From contig NZ_AP018164.1 of assembly GCF_002356315.1 (NCBI RefSeq), positions 1,178,001 to 1,242,000 on the forward strand: DNA of 64,000 nucleotides, read 5' to 3'. The stretch is from Mycobacterium shigaense (GTDB lineage Bacteria; Actinomycetota; Actinomycetes; Mycobacteriales; Mycobacteriaceae). Shown here piece by piece: positions 27,164 to 34,985 of this stretch. Each line of letters starts with the position of its first letter. Position 1 is the first letter of the stretch. The position numbers and the translations under genes are program-made. The notes under the pieces are model-generated. The model saw only the letters and a list, made by a program, of their open reading frames with translations. It was not told the DNA's origin and ran no database searches.

Positions 27164-27835
27164 CTACTGCGGTTGGTGGCGAGAGTTCGCCATCGCGTGC
27201 GCGAGTTCCGGCGGGATCTCGGGCACGCGGGTGATGGCGTCCAGCAGCGTGTGTGCGCAGGCGTCGGCGAGGCGTTCGGCGCTGGCGGTGGGGTCCATGA
27301 TGCGCTGGCGGCACAGCTCGAAGGTGAACGCGATCCAGCCGTTGACGATGATCCGCAGATCCCGTTCGACGTCGGGTTCCAGCTTCGCGCCGGGCACCTT
27401 GGTGACGACCTCGGCGATGCGCGTCATGATGAGCTCCATCTGACGGATCTTGGCGTCGTCCTCCACCCCCAGCAGAACCGGATCGGACCGACCCAGCCCG
27501 ACGTAGGCTGCCCAGGCCGCCTCCGGGTTCTGTTCGTGGTAGGCCATGTAGGCCAGCACGCCCATCCGCGCCTCTTCGAACATCGTCAGACCCGTGACCG
27601 GCTCTTTGTTCGTGGCCTCGTAGAGCCGGTCGGCCTCGTCCTTGACCACCGCGGCGAAGAACGCGCGTTTGTCCGGGAAGTAGTGATACATCAGGGCCCT
27701 AGAGACTCCGGCGCGCTCGGCTATCTCGTCAATGCGGACCTCGTCGTAGGGTCGTTTCCCAAAGACTTCTGCCCCCAATGCGAGCAGCTCCGCGCGCCGA
27801 TCCTCAGGGGATAAGCGCCTTCTGGCTGTCGGCAT
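27164..27835 (-). CDS. TetR-family transcriptional regulator (Rv3295-like)
   Basis: A 223-residue TetR/AcrR repressor. The N-terminal helix-turn-helix spans about residues 28-60 (RIDEIAERAGVSRALMYHYFPDK, visible as VSRALMYHYFPDK). The rest is a helical ligand-binding domain of unknown specificity. I prefer the ATG at 27835, giving a length near Rv3295 (221); an ATG at 27853 and one further up are also in frame. A near-palindrome lies just upstream of the chosen start, which suggests autoregulation. It is 49 bases upstream of lhr on the same strand, so it may also influence lhr-nei expression. Confidence 0.85.
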   Translation of the reverse strand: MPTARRRLSPEDRRAELLALGAEVFGKRPYDEVRIDEIAERAGVSRALMYHYFPDKRAFFAAVVKDEADRLYEATNKEPVTGLTMFEEARMGVLAYMAYHEQNPEAAWAAYVGLGRSDPVLLGVEDDAKIRQMELIMTRIAEVVTKVPGAKLEPDVERDLRIIVNGWIAFTFELCRQRIMDPTASAERLADACAHTLLDAITRVPEIPPELAHAMANSRHQPQ

Positions 27836-27837
27836 GT

Positions 27838-27851
27838 GAGCGATATTACTC
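27838..27851. promoter_or_regulatory. Imperfect palindrome at the tetR start, likely operator
   Basis: GAGCGATATTACTC reads as GAGTAATATCGCTC on the other strand; the only differences are C/T and G/A transitions around an ATAT centre. It sits between the two candidate start codons of the TetR gene, where autorepressor sites are often found. No promoter boxes were recognised with confidence. Confidence 0.45.
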
Positions 27852-28158
27852 ATGTCGATTAAGTCCACCGCCAGCGCGCGTTCATCCGAACTCCACACCC
27901 GGGCCGCCGGTAACCCGCCGAATTAATTGACGGCACTGGCAGTTCGGCGCGGCCACGCCGCCGCGGGCCCGGGGGCCCGAGCTTGACATCGGCGATGCCG
28001 CAGTCTGATTCGTCCCGGGTTCTTGGGCCGCCGCGGGTTGACCGAACGCCTGCCCGGGTATTCGTATCCGTGCCAAGAATTTCCCGTAACCCGGTAACTA
28101 ATCCGGCGCAGCGATCGAAAATACAAGTGCAATCAATACCCGGACATGAGGTTCAGCG
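27852..28158. other. Intergenic region between tetR and the sigF locus
   Basis: About 300 bases without a supported gene. In H37Rv several genes (Rv3290c to Rv3294c, including lat) lie here; none is recognisable in this window. The stretch holds the SigF-like promoter at 28035-28061. Short open frames in it have no recognisable features. Confidence 0.6.
28035..28061 (+). promoter_or_regulatory. SigF-type promoter upstream of the sigF operon
   Basis: GGGTT, 16 bases, GGGTAT. This fits the mycobacterial SigF consensus (GGWWT-N16/17-GGGTAY) with one mismatch in the -35. It lies 97 bases before the 28159 gene and shares its exact layout with the site at 28821. Confidence 0.6.
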
Positions 28159-28542
28159 ATGCCGAAAGCGGATGAGCGGTCGCGTGGCGACCGCTTGGGT
28201 CACGAGGACGGCGAGGTGCGCGCGGCCATCCGGTTCACGCTGCTGTCGGCGGCCGCGGGCGTCGGTTTCGTCGTCATGGCCGCACTGTGGGTGAGCACCT
28301 GCCCGGTCACCGGCGTGGACACGGCGGCGTGCGGTGCGCCGCAGCGGACGTTACTGGCGGCGGGCGGGCCGGTGATTTTATTGGCGGCCGGGCTGTGGGC
28401 GTTCCTGCAGACCTACCGGGTGTGGCGGCGCGAAGGAACATGGTGGGGCTGGCACGGTGCGGGCTGGTTCCTGCTGACGCTGACGATCGTGACGGTTTCC
28501 ATGAGCGTCCCGGAAATTGCCGGGCGCGTGCTGGCCCTTTGA
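28159..28542 (+). CDS. Small membrane protein of the sigF locus (Rv3289c-like)
   Basis: A 127-residue protein with three predicted membrane spans, at about residues 25-45, 68-84 and 102-120. It corresponds in size and place to Rv3289c, the membrane protein at the head of the M. tuberculosis usfY-rsbW-sigF cluster. The function is unknown. A SigF-type promoter lies upstream, so it probably belongs to the regulon and may be transcribed with the genes below. The first 22 residues are charged and presumably cytoplasmic. Confidence 0.75.
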   Translation: MPKADERSRGDRLGHEDGEVRAAIRFTLLSAAAGVGFVVMAALWVSTCPVTGVDTAACGAPQRTLLAAGGPVILLAAGLWAFLQTYRVWRREGTWWGWHGAGWFLLTLTIVTVSMSVPEIAGRVLAL

Positions 28543-28589
28543 GTTTCGTCGTTCTCCCGTGGAAGTTGCGACCTTCACCAGGAGCAGCC

Positions 28590-28785
28590 ATGGGGCACCT
28601 ACCGTGACCCCGTCGACCAGCTGTGGACCACGCGTTACCTCGCCGGCGAGTCGCTGATTGACGTAATGCATTGGCCCGGCTAACTGTTCGTGGCGGCCGG
28701 GGTGATCGGAGTGTGCGCCAGCCTGGCGGCCTTCGGCATGACCACCGAGCACCCCGATGCGCCCAGGTCGCGACCCTGCAGCTAA
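28590..28785 (+). pseudogene. usfY: Remnant of usfY, frameshifted and truncated
   Basis: UsfY-like peptide sequence is readable but broken. An ATG at 28590 follows an AGGAG, but similarity (TYRDPVDQL, then LAGESLIDVMHWPG) is in another frame from 28594, so a frameshift lies at the start. In that frame a TAA interrupts at 28681-28683, in place of the Tyr codon that I recall at this point in UsfY. The reading then continues as LFVAAGVIGV to a stop at 28783-28785, much shorter than the roughly 137 residues of M. tuberculosis UsfY. The three defects make a functional product unlikely. Confidence 0.7.
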
Positions 28786-28820
28786 CCGCGCCACGGGCCG
28801 CGAAAAATTAACGGGCAAAT

Positions 28821-28847
28821 GGGTTATTCGCTGCCTTCAGTGGGTAT
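28821..28847 (+). promoter_or_regulatory. SigF-type promoter of rsbW-sigF
   Basis: GGGTT, 16 bases, GGGTAT, 127 bases before the rsbW start. The M. tuberculosis rsbW-sigF pair is autoregulated from a promoter in this position, so SigF autoregulation is likely here too. Layout is identical to that at 28035. Confidence 0.65.
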
Positions 28848-28974
28848 CAGGTGTGAACCATGATGAATGCTGCCCTCATTCGCGCGTCGCGATCAGCCCA
28901 TCACTACCCGGCGGCGATCATGAACAGCCGGCTCGAACGTAACGTCCAGGGCGCTCTCCAACGCGAGGAGTAGT

Positions 28975-29439
28975 GTGAGTCAAACATTGCCGGGAGACCA
29001 TATGACCGATGCGCAACTGCGCGGCAGCAAACGCCAACGAGGGCACCGCGCGGTCGAATTGCACGTTGCCGCGCGCCTGGAGAATTTGGCAATGTTGCGC
29101 ACGTTGGTCGGCGCGATCGGCACCTTCGAGGACCTTGATTTCGACGCGGTGGCGGACTTGCGGCTCGCGGTGGACGAAGTCTGTACCCGGTTGATCCGGT
29201 CGGCGACGCCCGACGCGACCCTGGCCGTTGTCGTCGACCCGCGCGACGAGGTGTTGATCGTGGAGGCCTCCGCGGAATGCGAAACCCACGATGTGGTTTC
29301 GCCCGGCAGCTTCAGCTGGCACGTGCTTACGTCGCTGGCCGACGACGTCCAGACCTTCCAAGACGGCCGCGAACCCAATGAAACCGGCAGTGTTTTCGGT
29401 ATCACGCTGACGGCGCGACGGGCGGCCTCCAGCAGGTGA
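28975..29439 (+). CDS. rsbW: Anti-sigma factor RsbW (UsfX)
   Basis: Anti-SigF factor, 154 residues from a GTG at 28975 with GAGGAG upstream; an ATG at 29002 would give 145, the M. tuberculosis length. It has the GHKL-type kinase fold. In the N-box region it reads DEVCTRLIRSA rather than the usual ExxxNAxxHA, as I recall for the M. tuberculosis protein, so kinase activity may be weak. It binds SigF and blocks core RNA polymerase until an antagonist displaces it. The stop overlaps the sigF GTG by four bases (GTGA), which couples their synthesis. Confidence 0.9.
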   Translation: MSQTLPGDHMTDAQLRGSKRQRGHRAVELHVAARLENLAMLRTLVGAIGTFEDLDFDAVADLRLAVDEVCTRLIRSATPDATLAVVVDPRDEVLIVEASAECETHDVVSPGSFSWHVLTSLADDVQTFQDGREPNETGSVFGITLTARRAASSR

Positions 29440-30230
29440 CAGCGCAAGCTGACGGCGGTTCGGGTTCGCGCCCAAATGAATACGCCGACGTTCCGGACAT
29501 GTTCCGTGAGCTGTCCAGCGTCGACGCCGACTCACCGGAGTTCCAGCGACAGCGGGACAAGATCGTCGAGCGGTGCCTGCCGCTGGCCGATCACATCGCC
29601 CGCCGGTTCGAGGGCCGCGGCGAGCCCCGCGACGACCTGGTCCAGGTGGCGCGGGTCGGATTGGTCAATGCCGTAGCGCGTTTCGACGTCGACGCCGGAT
29701 CGGACTTCGTTTCCTTCGCCGTACCCACGATCATGGGCGAGGTTCGCCGCCACTTCCGTGACAACAGTTGGTCGGTCAAGGTGCCCCGGCGGTTGAAGGA
29801 ACTGCATCTGCGGCTCGGGGCCGCCACCGCCGATCTGTCGCAACGGCTGGGCCGGGCGCCGACTGCCACCGAGCTGGCCGCCGAACTGGACATGGACCGG
29901 GCTGAGGTCGTCGAGGGTCTGGTGGCCGGCAGCTCCTACAACACCCTGTCCATCGACAGCGGTGGCGGCGGTGGCGGCGAGGAAGACGACGCCCGGGCGA
30001 TCGCCGACACGTTGGGTGACGTGGATGCCAGCCTGGACCGGATCGAGGACCGCGAGTCGCTACGCCCGTTGCTCGAGGGGTTGCCCGAGCGCGAGCGAAT
30101 GGTGTTGGTGCTCAGGTTCTTTGAGTCGATGACCCAGACTCAAATCGCGGAGCGGGTCGGCATCTCGCAGATGCACGTGTCGCGACTGTTGGCCAAGTCG
30201 CTGACGCGGTTACGGGACCAACTGGAGTAG
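29436..30230 (+). CDS. sigF: RNA polymerase sigma factor SigF
   Basis: Group III sigma factor of the SigB/SigF type, 264 residues (M. tuberculosis 261). Region 2 carries DDLVQVARVGLVNAVARFD (in part DDLVQVARVG), region 3 is at about residues 115-160, and region 4 has the helix-turn-helix TQTQIAERVGISQMHVSRLL, seen as GISQMHVSRLL. A Gly-rich acidic linker (GGGGGGEEDD) lies near residue 175. It directs stationary-phase, envelope and stress genes. The 3' end overlaps the convergent STAS gene by 21 bases. Confidence 0.95.
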   Translation: MTAQADGGSGSRPNEYADVPDMFRELSSVDADSPEFQRQRDKIVERCLPLADHIARRFEGRGEPRDDLVQVARVGLVNAVARFDVDAGSDFVSFAVPTIMGEVRRHFRDNSWSVKVPRRLKELHLRLGAATADLSQRLGRAPTATELAAELDMDRAEVVEGLVAGSSYNTLSIDSGGGGGGEEDDARAIADTLGDVDASLDRIEDRESLRPLLEGLPERERMVLVLRFFESMTQTQIAERVGISQMHVSRLLAKSLTRLRDQLE

Positions 30231-30620
30231 CGGCCGCTGCCGGCCGTCGCTCCGGTGGGCGGCCTGCAACAGCGGCTCGTCGGTTGCCTCGGTGATCGGC
30301 AGGGTGCCGTCGGGGTCGCAGACCCGCAACAGTCGCGCGACGGCCGCGCTCGGCACGGTCGCCCACTGCACCTGCTCGGCCGAGCAGGCGACATTGATTC
30401 GGTGTAGCGCCGAAAAGCCTGCTGTGCCAATGAATTCCAGGCCGCGCAGGTCGAGGATGACCCGTCCGGCGCGGGCGACATTTCGTTGCACGTAGGTGGC
30501 GAGCTGATCGGCGTTGGCGGCGTCGAGCTCACCGTCGGCGGTGATCACGACGCCGGCCGTGTGCAGTTGGACGCTGAACTGAGCGGTGCGGCACCGCTGC
30601 CACGATTGGGCCACAGTCAT
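30210..30620 (-). CDS. STAS-domain anti-anti-sigma factor
   Basis: A 136-residue protein with one STAS domain, resembling SpoIIAA/RsbV and the M. tuberculosis SigF antagonists RsfA and RsfB. The core reads VILDLRGLEFIGTAGFSALHRI. Aligned by eye to the DSSG/DSTG phosphorylation loop, this gives GTAG: a Thr replaces one Ser and Ala the next, so phosphoregulation may differ. The ATG at 30620 has GGAG seven bases upstream; an ATG twelve bases earlier is possible. It converges on sigF, and a SigF-like promoter lies upstream. I recall no such gene beside sigF in H37Rv. Confidence 0.82.
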   Translation of the reverse strand: MTVAQSWQRCRTAQFSVQLHTAGVVITADGELDAANADQLATYVQRNVARAGRVILDLRGLEFIGTAGFSALHRINVACSAEQVQWATVPSAAVARLLRVCDPDGTLPITEATDEPLLQAAHRSDGRQRPLLQLVP

Positions 30621-30701
30621 TGCTGACTCCATCCATTGAGGAGGATTCCTGCTGCGGAATACGTCAGCGACGTGCCAAAGGTTCGGAAGAGGGAATTCCG
30701 C

Positions 30702-30728
30702 CTACCCCGTGCGACTCGAGCGTATTCC
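30702..30728 (-). promoter_or_regulatory. SigF-like promoter of the STAS gene
   Basis: On the minus strand GGAAT, 16 bases, GGGTAG. This matches the SigF consensus except for the last base. It lies about 80 bases before the STAS start at 30620, leaving room for a normal leader. If real, SigF induces its own antagonist-of-antagonist, a positive loop. Confidence 0.45.
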
Positions 30729-30812
30729 GGGCGGCTGTGAACTCAACCTATCCGCAACCCTACCCGGGGTGGCCGGGGCCGACAACGTTTGCTGTGAGAT
30801 CTCTCAGGAACG

Positions 30813-32612
30813 TTATTTGATCTCGGCGAGCACGGTGCCCTGAGTGATGGCGATGCCGGTCTCCACCGCGAGTCCGGTGATGACACCGTCCTTGTGCGCG
30901 GTGACGGGGTTCTCCATCTTCATCGCCTCGAGCACCACCACCAGCTCGCCGACGGCGATCTGCTGGCCCTCTTCGACCGCGACCTTTACCACCGTGCCCT
31001 GCATGGGCGCCGTGACCGCGTCGCCGGACGCCGCGGCACCGCCGTGCGCGCCACGCTTGCGGGGCTTGGGCTTCTTGCGGATGACGCCGGCCGCCCCACC
31101 ATCGAGGCCGCCGCCGGACAGCGCCAGGTCGGCGGGCAGCGCGACCTCGAGCCGGCGGCCGTTGACCTCGACGACCACCTTCTGGCGTGGCTGAGCCTCC
31201 TGGTCGTCCAGGGGCTCACCGGCGGTGAAGGGTTCGACGGTGTTGTTCCACTCCGTCTCGATCCAGCGGGTGTGCACCGAGAAGCTGTCACCGTCGCCGA
31301 TGAACGCGGGGTCGGACACCACGGCGCGGTGGAACGGGATGACGGTGGCCAGGCCCTCGACGTGGAATTCGTCCAGCGCGCGCCGCGAGCGCGCCAGTGC
31401 CTCCTCGCGGGTGGCGCCGTACACGATCAGCTTGGAAAGCATCGAGTCGAACTGCCCGCCGATCACCGAGCCCGCCTCGACGCCGGAGTCCACCCGGACG
31501 CCGGGGCCGGTGGGGATGTCGTAGCGGGTGACCGGGCCGGGCGCGGGCAGGAAACCGCGGCCGGCGTCCTCGCCGTTGATCCGGAACTCGATGGCGTGGC
31601 CGCGCGGCGTCGGGTCCTCGGTGATGTCCAGCTTCTCGCCGTTGGCGATCTTGAACTGCTGCAGCACCAGGTCGATGCCGGCGGTCTCCTCGGTGACCGG
31701 GTGCTCGACCTGCAGCCGGGTGTTGACCTCGAGGAAGGAGATCAGGCCGTCCTGGCCCACCAGGTACTCGACCGTGCCCGCGCCATAGTAGTGCGCCTCC
31801 TTACAGATGCGCTTGGCCGACTCGTGGATCTCCTTGCGCTGCGCGTCGGTCAGGAACGGCGCCGGAGCCTCCTCGACCAGCTTCTGGAACCGGCGCTGCA
31901 GCGAGCAGTCGCGGGTACCGGCGACGACGACGTTGCCGTGCGTGTCGGCGATCACCTGGGCCTCGACGTGGCGTGGCTTGTCCAGGTAGCGCTCGACGAA
32001 GCACTCACCGCGACCGAACGCCGCGACGGCCTCCCGGGTGGCCGACTCGAACAGCTCGGGGATCTCCTCGATACTGCGGGCCACCTTCATGCCGCGGCCG
32101 CCGCCGCCGAACGCCGCCTTGATCGCGATCGGGACGCCGTACTCCTTGGCGAAGGCCACCACCTCGTCGGCGTCCTTGACCGGGTCCGGGGTGCCGGGCA
32201 CCAGCGGTGCCTGCGCGCGGGCGGCGATGTGGCGGGCGGTGACCTTGTCGCCGAGGTCGCGGATCGACTGCGGGCTAGGCCCGATCCAGATCAGGCCGGC
32301 GTCGAGGACCGCCTGGGCGAAGTCGGCGTTCTCTGACAGGAAGCCGTAGCCCGGGTGGATGGCGTTGGCACCGGATTTCGCGGCGGCGTCGAGGATCTTG
32401 CCGAAGTCCAGGTAGGACTCGGCGGACGTCTGGCCGCCCAACGCGAACGCCTCGTCGGCCAGCCGCACGTGGGGCGCGTCCGCGTCCGGCTCGGCGTACA
32501 CCGCCACGCTGGACAGGCCCGCGTCGCGGGCCGCCCGGATCACCCGGACAGCGATTTCGCCGCGGTTGGCGACGAGCACCTTGGAGATCCTTGAGCTGGC
32601 GTGACTGGCCAC
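30813..32612 (-). CDS. accA3: Acyl-CoA carboxylase alpha subunit AccA3
   Basis: Biotin carboxylase plus biotin-carrier protein, 599 residues (M. tuberculosis AccA3 is 600). The ATP-grasp domain occupies about residues 120-330 with the glycine-rich [12 protein letters not shown], and the biotin attachment site EAMKMEN is near residue 565. It supplies carboxybiotin to several AccD subunits, including AccD5 encoded nearby, making malonyl- and methylmalonyl-CoA for fatty and mycolic acid synthesis. An Ala/Gly and Lys-rich linker precedes the carrier domain. Confidence 0.95.
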   Translation of the reverse strand: MASHASSRISKVLVANRGEIAVRVIRAARDAGLSSVAVYAEPDADAPHVRLADEAFALGGQTSAESYLDFGKILDAAAKSGANAIHPGYGFLSENADFAQAVLDAGLIWIGPSPQSIRDLGDKVTARHIAARAQAPLVPGTPDPVKDADEVVAFAKEYGVPIAIKAAFGGGGRGMKVARSIEEIPELFESATREAVAAFGRGECFVERYLDKPRHVEAQVIADTHGNVVVAGTRDCSLQRRFQKLVEEAPAPFLTDAQRKEIHESAKRICKEAHYYGAGTVEYLVGQDGLISFLEVNTRLQVEHPVTEETAGIDLVLQQFKIANGEKLDITEDPTPRGHAIEFRINGEDAGRGFLPAPGPVTRYDIPTGPGVRVDSGVEAGSVIGGQFDSMLSKLIVYGATREEALARSRRALDEFHVEGLATVIPFHRAVVSDPAFIGDGDSFSVHTRWIETEWNNTVEPFTAGEPLDDQEAQPRQKVVVEVNGRRLEVALPADLALSGGGLDGGAAGVIRKKPKPRKRGAHGGAAASGDAVTAPMQGTVVKVAVEEGQQIAVGELVVVLEAMKMENPVTAHKDGVITGLAVETGIAITQGTVLAEIK

Positions 32613-32735
32613 TGCGCCTCCTGTTTGGCCTATCGGCAGATTGTCTACGTGCGTCTCTAAGAGAGTTTCTTACACTGAACCGGAAGTCTAAGCGGCGCGC
32701 CGCCGGGCCGATGAGGCGGTGCCGCAATTCGGGGG

Positions 32736-33158
32736 TTACTCAGCAGTAGCTCGCAATCGGCGTTTGATGCGAGCCAGCATCGCCGACATGCCCCGGAGCC
32801 GCAGCGGGCTGATCAACGCGGCCAGGCCCAGCTCGGTGTAGAAGTCCTCGGGCACCGCCAGGATGTCGGCGGCCGGCTGGTTGTCGAGCCCGGCGGCCAG
32901 GATCGAGGCGAATCCGCGGGTGGTCGGGGCCTCGGCGGGCGCGCTGAAATGCAGCCGCACCCGGTTCGGGTCGTGCGCATCGACGTGCAGGAACAGCGGT
33001 GACTGGCACTCGGGCACCGGTTCCATCGCCGCCTCATCGAGTTCCGGGGGTAACCCGGGCAGCTCGTCGGCGAACTCCAGGAGCAGCTTCAGCTTGTCCT
33101 GCCCCTGCACTTCGGCGAAGTCGGACACCACTTCGGCCAGGGGTGCGGGCATGCTCAT
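32736..33158 (-). CDS. sufE: SufE-like sulfur-acceptor protein
   Basis: A 140-residue SufE-family protein (M. tuberculosis Rv3284 is 143). Its conserved cysteine is in PECQSPLFL near residue 51, the site that accepts persulfide sulfur from a SufS-type desulfurase. It lies ten bases after sseA on the same strand and is likely cotranscribed with it, which links two sulfur-transfer steps. The C-terminal ARIKRRL region is basic. Confidence 0.88.
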   Translation of the reverse strand: MSMPAPLAEVVSDFAEVQGQDKLKLLLEFADELPGLPPELDEAAMEPVPECQSPLFLHVDAHDPNRVRLHFSAPAEAPTTRGFASILAAGLDNQPAADILAVPEDFYTELGLAALISPLRLRGMSAMLARIKRRLRATAE

Positions 33159-33168
33159 GCGCGGGTCC

Positions 33169-34059
33169 TCAGGCGGGCACGGCGCCGGGGCTTTCGCCCG
33201 CGACGATCGGGACCCGCACGGTGTTGCCCCACTCGGTCCAGGATCCGTCGTAGTTGCGCACCCCGGCCTTGCCGAGCAGGTGCGTCAGCACGAACCAGGT
33301 GTGGCTGGAGCGCTCCCCGATGCGGCAGTAGACGACGGTCTTGTCGTCGGGCTGCAGAAAGCCGTAGAGCTCCTCGAGCTCCTCGCGGCTGCGGAACCGG
33401 CCGTTCTCGTCGACCGCCTTGCCCCACGGGATCGACCGGGCGGTGGGGATGTGGCCGGCGCGCAGCGCGCCCTCCTCGGGATAGTCGGGCATGTGGGTGC
33501 GCTTGCCGGTGTACTCGTCGGGCGAGCGGACATCGATCAGCGGCTGGCTGCCCAGGACCGCCAGCACGTCGTCCTTGTAGGCACGGATCGGTGCGTCGTT
33601 GCGCGTCACGACGGGATAGCCGGACGACGTCCGCGTCGGGACCTCCAGGCTGGTGTCGCGGCGCTCGGCCAACCACAGGTCGCGCCCGCCGTTGAGCAGC
33701 CGCACGTCGGGGTGACCGAACAGGGTGAACACCCACAGTGCGTAGGCCGCCCACCAGTTGCTCTTGTCGCCGTAGATGACCACGGTGTCCTCGCGGGCGA
33801 TGCCTTTGCGGTCCATCAATTCGGCGAATTGCTCGCCGTCGATGTAGTCGCGGACCCGGGGGTCGTTGAGGTCGGTGTGCCAGTCGATCTTGACCGCGCC
33901 GGGGATGTGGCCGACGTCGTAGAGCAGCACGTCCTCGTCGGATTCGACAATCGCCAGCCCGGGCGAACCCAGGTGGCCGGATAACCAGTCGGCGGTGACC
34001 AATCGCTCCGGGTGGGCGTAGGCGGTCAACGTGGGGCTCGGATCGGGTGGCAGCGGCAC
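33169..34059 (-). CDS. sseA: Thiosulfate sulfurtransferase SseA
   Basis: Two-domain rhodanese of 296 residues (M. tuberculosis 297). The active-site Cys lies in [13 protein letters not shown] near residue 241, in the second domain; the first domain is the usual catalytically inactive one ([11 protein letters not shown]). I chose the GTG at 34059, which gives the family N-terminus [10 protein letters not shown]; a GTG at 34077, right after the maf stop, would add six residues. It moves sulfane sulfur to thiol acceptors. Confidence 0.9.
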   Translation of the reverse strand: MPLPPDPSPTLTAYAHPERLVTADWLSGHLGSPGLAIVESDEDVLLYDVGHIPGAVKIDWHTDLNDPRVRDYIDGEQFAELMDRKGIAREDTVVIYGDKSNWWAAYALWVFTLFGHPDVRLLNGGRDLWLAERRDTSLEVPTRTSSGYPVVTRNDAPIRAYKDDVLAVLGSQPLIDVRSPDEYTGKRTHMPDYPEEGALRAGHIPTARSIPWGKAVDENGRFRSREELEELYGFLQPDDKTVVYCRIGERSSHTWFVLTHLLGKAGVRNYDGSWTEWGNTVRVPIVAGESPGAVPA

Positions 34060-34077
34060 GAAACCGAGCCTACTCAC

Positions 34078-34722
34078 CTATTGCGGAAACGAATTGTCCG
34101 CCCACAGTGCGGCAATGGACAGGCCGGCACCGCGCAGCAGCGAACGTGTCAGGGGCAACCCGATGCCCACCACGGCCGACGGGTCGCCGTCGACGCCGTC
34201 GATGAACCAGCCGCCCAGCCCGTCGAGGGTGAAGCCGCCGGCGACCCGCAGCGACTCTCCGGAATCCAGGTAGGCCTCGAGGTCCTCGGCGTCGGGAGTT
34301 CCGAAATGCACTGTGGTGGTGGATGTTTGCGTGGATGTGTGAGTAATCTCGTTGTCTTGCAATCGGATAACGCAGTGCCCGGTGTGCAGCTGGGCGCTCT
34401 TGCCGGCCATCGAGTGCCAGAGTTCGCGTGCGGCGTCGACGGATGGCGGCTTGCCGCACAGCTGTCCGTCCAGGTGGAGCATCGAATCGCAGCCGATGAC
34501 AACGCAATCGGCCGCGACGCCGTCGTCGAGCCGGCTCGCCACGTCACGCGCCTTGGCCTGCGCCAGCGCGCACACGACGTCGCCCGGCGACGCCTGGGAG
34601 CCCAGGCTCGCGGCGATGCGGTCCTCGTCGACACCGGAGACCACGACCAAGGGATCGACACCGGCCTGGCGCAGCACCTTGCGGCGACCCGGTGAGGCCG
34701 ACCCGAGGACCAGCCGGGTCAC
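34078..34722 (-). CDS. maf: Maf-family nucleotide pyrophosphatase
   Basis: House-cleaning nucleoside triphosphate pyrophosphatase, 214 residues. The N-terminal substrate loop [10 protein letters not shown] is at residues 8-17, and the catalytic acidic segment [10 protein letters not shown] near residue 74. Members hydrolyse dTTP, UTP or modified pyrimidine nucleotides and can affect cell division. The GTG start overlaps the accE5 stop by four bases. In M. tuberculosis maf holds the same slot between accE5 and sseA. Confidence 0.88.
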   Translation of the reverse strand: MTRLVLGSASPGRRKVLRQAGVDPLVVVSGVDEDRIAASLGSQASPGDVVCALAQAKARDVASRLDDGVAADCVVIGCDSMLHLDGQLCGKPPSVDAARELWHSMAGKSAQLHTGHCVIRLQDNEITHTSTQTSTTTVHFGTPDAEDLEAYLDSGESLRVAGGFTLDGLGGWFIDGVDGDPSAVVGIGLPLTRSLLRGAGLSIAALWADNSFPQ

Positions 34723-34985
34723 CGTCGCTTCATGTGCGTGATCTGTTGCAGCGTGAGTCGCTGATAGTTGGACATCGCGAAACGCAACTTGTCGACCGGA
34801 AGTCCCCAGCGGGTGTTCTCGGCCGGCGGCTGCGGGGGCGTGCCGCCCGCGCAGCCGAGCACGGTGATCAGCGCGGCCAGCTCCGCGTCGGTGGGCTCGC
34901 CCTTGAGGATCTGGATGCGCGGCTGGGGCGCTTCGGCGGCCTGAGTCTCGTCACTCACTTCGTTCGTTCCGCTCACTCGACTCAC
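34719..34985 (-). CDS. accE5: Acyl-CoA carboxylase epsilon subunit AccE5
   Basis: An 88-residue epsilon subunit that binds and stimulates AccA3-AccD5. The C-terminal part ([21 protein letters not shown] and [12 protein letters not shown], in part [13 protein letters not shown]) is the conserved acyl-CoA carboxylase epsilon domain. The M. tuberculosis protein is about twice as long because of a disordered N-terminal extension; here it is short. It starts with a GTG that overlaps the accD5 stop (GTGA), giving tight coupling with its partner. Confidence 0.85.
   Translation of the reverse strand: MSRVSGTNEVSDETQAAEAPQPRIQILKGEPTDAELAALITVLGCAGGTPPQPPAENTRWGLPVDKLRFAMSNYQRLTLQQITHMKRR

Noticed and set aside
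30724..30760. Alternative SigF-like pair GGTTG-N15-GGAATA on the minus strand
   Set aside because: The -10 is a poor match; the pair ending at 30702 fits better.
30894..32336. 480-codon open frame antisense to accA3
   Set aside because: A shadow frame typical of GC-rich DNA: it is made of Arg/Gly/Val/Asp-rich sequence without domains, and accA3 on the other strand is certain.
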